Assembly: GCA_013696905.1 (NCBI GenBank)
Contig: JACCXP010000041.1
Span: 1 to 6,124, forward strand
Direction of reading: 5' to 3'
Source: Thermoleophilaceae bacterium
Lineage (GTDB): Bacteria > Actinomycetota > Thermoleophilia > Solirubrobacterales > Thermoleophilaceae
DNA length: 6,124 nt
Under the pieces are notes generated by a model. That model made no database searches. It worked only from the letters and a program-made list of their open reading frames with translations, and was not told the origin of the DNA. A program made the translations under genes and the position numbers. Shown one piece after another: positions 4,585-6,124 of this stretch (its first letter is position 1; every line of letters starts with the position of its first letter).

Positions 4585-6124
4585 GCGCCAAGGCCACAAG
4601 CGACCTGTGGTGGAACAACGCCGTGATCTACTGCCTCGACGTGGAGACCTTCATGGACTGGGACGGCGACGGCTGCGGCGACCTGCAGGGCCTCACCGAG
4701 CGGCTCGACTACCTGGCCGGGATCGGCGTCACCTGCCTCTGGCTGATGCCGTTCTACCCCACGCGCGACCGCGACGACGGCTACGACATCCTCGACTTCT
4801 TCACCGTCGACCCGCACCTCGGCACGCTCGGCGACTTCGTCGACCTCATGCGCACGGCCCGCGACCGCGGCATCCGCGTGATCGCGGACCTCGTGGTCAA
4901 CCACACCTCCGACCATCACCCCTGGTTCCAGTCGGCGCGCGCCGACCGCGACTCGCCCTATCGCGACTTCTACGTCTGGCGTGACGAGCCGCCCGCGGAC
5001 GGTCCCAAGGGCCTGGTCTTCCCGGACGCCGAGGAGTCGAACTGGGCCTACGACGACGAGGCCGGCCAGTACTACCTGCACCGCTTCTACTCGCACCAGC
5101 CAGACCTCAACATCCTCAACCCGGCCGTGCGCGACGAGATCGCCCAGATCATGGGCTTCTGGCTGCAGCTCGGGTTGTCGGGCTTTCGGATCGACGCCGT
5201 GCCGTTCCTGCTCGAGACCGAGGGCATCGCCGGCGAGGTGCACGGCGATCCGCACGACTACCTCAAGGCGCTGCGCTCGTTCGTGGACCGCCGCCAGGGA
5301 GACGCGATCCTGCTCGGCGAGGTCAACCTCGAGCCCAAGGACCAGCGCACGTTCTTCGGCGACGAGGGCGGCGACGAGCTGCACATGCTGTTCAACTTCG
5401 TGCTCAACCAGGCGCTCTACCTGGCGCTCGCGCGCGAGGACGCGGGCCCGCTCGAGCGCGCGCTCGAGTCCCTGCCCGCGATCCCGCCCGACAACCAGTG
5501 GGCCAACTTCGTCCGCAATCACGACGAGCTGACGCTCGACAAGCTCACTGACGAGGAGCGGCAGGAGGTGTTCGCCGCCTTTGGCCCAGACGAGGGCATG
5601 CAGCTGTTCGGGCGCGGGATTCGCCGCCGCCTGCCCTCGATGCTCGACGGCGACCGCGATCGGATCGAGATGGTGTACTCGCTGATGTTCTCGCTGCCGG
5701 GGACGCCCGTGCTCTTCTACGGCGAGGAGATCGGCATGGCCGAGAACCTCGACGTGCCGGGTCGCATGAGCGTGCGCACGCCGATGCAGTGGTCAGACGA
5801 GCGCAACGGGGGCTTCTCGACCGGACGCGACGACGACCTGCGGATGCCGCTCGTGCCCGGCGAGCGCTTCGGGCCTGAGGCCGTCAACGTCGCCGCGCAG
5901 CGCCGCGACCCGGGCTCGCTGCTCAACTGGATCGAGCGCTTGATCCGCAGGCGCAAGGAGACGCCCGAGATCGGCTGGGGCCGCTGGAGCCTCGTCCCGG
6001 CCGCCGATCCGGCGCTCTTCGCGCACCGCTGCGACTGGGAGGGCAGCACCGTGATCGCCGTCCACAACCTGTCGGCGCAGCCGCGTACGCTCGCGCTCGA
6101 GCTCGACGAGGAGTGGGAGGCGCT
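4581..6124 (+). CDS. GH13 alpha-amylase-family enzyme, trehalose-synthase-like, C-terminus cut by window edge
   Basis: The 514 visible codons encode a glycoside hydrolase family 13 enzyme closest in pattern to trehalose synthase (maltose alpha-D-glucosyltransferase), which interconverts maltose and trehalose in the cytoplasm. No signal peptide is present. In order: a Ca-site-like DWDGDGCGD (26-34); conserved region I DLVVNHTSDHHPWF (103-116); SHQPDLN (171-177); nucleophile Asp205 in GFRIDAVPFL; acid/base Glu247 in LLGEVN; and stabiliser Asp315 in VRNHDELTLDKLTDEER. Then come GIRRRLPSMLDGDR (346-359), LPGTPVLFYGEEIGM (372-386) and VRTPMQWSDERNGGFS (398-413). The C-terminal beta domain begins near residue 475. 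It differs from classical TreS at GEVNLEPKDQ and at the NLDVPGRMS segment, so it may be a paralogue with another specificity. Any maltokinase fusion would lie beyond the edge. The GTG start has a GAGGTG site and overlaps the LLM stop by 4 nt. Confidence 0.9.
   Translation, partial: MSAKATSDLWWNNAVIYCLDVETFMDWDGDGCGDLQGLTERLDYLAGIGVTCLWLMPFYPTRDRDDGYDILDFFTVDPHLGTLGDFVDLMRTARDRGIRVIADLVVNHTSDHHPWFQSARADRDSPYRDFYVWRDEPPADGPKGLVFPDAEESNWAYDDEAGQYYLHRFYSHQPDLNILNPAVRDEIAQIMGFWLQLGLSGFRIDAVPFLLETEGIAGEVHGDPHDYLKALRSFVDRRQGDAILLGEVNLEPKDQRTFFGDEGGDELHMLFNFVLNQALYLALAREDAGPLERALESLPAIPPDNQWANFVRNHDELTLDKLTDEERQEVFAAFGPDEGMQLFGRGIRRRLPSMLDGDRDRIEMVYSLMFSLPGTPVLFYGEEIGMAENLDVPGRMSVRTPMQWSDERNGGFSTGRDDDLRMPLVPGERFGPEAVNVAAQRRDPGSLLNWIERLIRRRKETPEIGWGRWSLVPAADPALFAHRCDWEGSTVIAVHNLSAQPRTLALELDEEWEA

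Noticed and set aside
4500..5522. 340-codon minus-strand open frame opposite the GH13 gene
   Set aside because: Val/Glu/His-rich antisense shadow. The plus strand has all GH13 motifs in one uninterrupted frame.

Overview
This is a very GC-rich, gene-dense window. It looks like actinobacterial chromosome, and Thermoleophilia/Solirubrobacterales-like is my best guess from codon usage, TAnnnT-type -10 boxes, scarce Shine-Dalgarno sites and the gene families present. That placement is inference. I see no rRNA, tRNA, CRISPR array, insertion sequence or phage gene, and no gap over 300 bases without a gene.

Left to right: (1) the N-terminal 155 codons of a large FAD-linked oxidoreductase on the minus strand, cut by the window edge, with a TTG start behind a perfect AGGAGG; (2) a short divergent promoter region (467-539); (3) a complete plus-strand class V, serine-glyoxylate-type aminotransferase; (4) a minus-strand pair made of a 94-aa protein of unknown function and an overlapping DUF6036-type nucleotidyltransferase-fold protein, ending 8 bp from the aminotransferase stop across a long inverted repeat; (5) an 83-bp divergent region (2574-2656); (6) a plus-strand run of an EamA/DMT transporter, a luciferase-like (LLM) flavin oxidoreductase and a GH13 trehalose-synthase-like enzyme. 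The last two overlap by 4 nt, and the GH13 gene runs off the right edge after 514 codons.

The FAD enzyme and the aminotransferase could share glyoxylate/2-hydroxyacid metabolism. The LLM and GH13 enzymes are translationally coupled and probably act in one sugar-related process. The minus-strand pair resembles a toxin-antitoxin-like or other two-gene nucleotidyltransferase module, but its function is unknown.

The points most worth a second look are the 13-bp inverted repeat built from identical codons at the ends of two convergent genes, the small-protein/nucleotidyltransferase pair, the LLM-GH13 coupling, and the repeated TAnnnT boxes 8-16 nt upstream of starts that lack a Shine-Dalgarno site. 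Most of the window is otherwise ordinary housekeeping or metabolic DNA.
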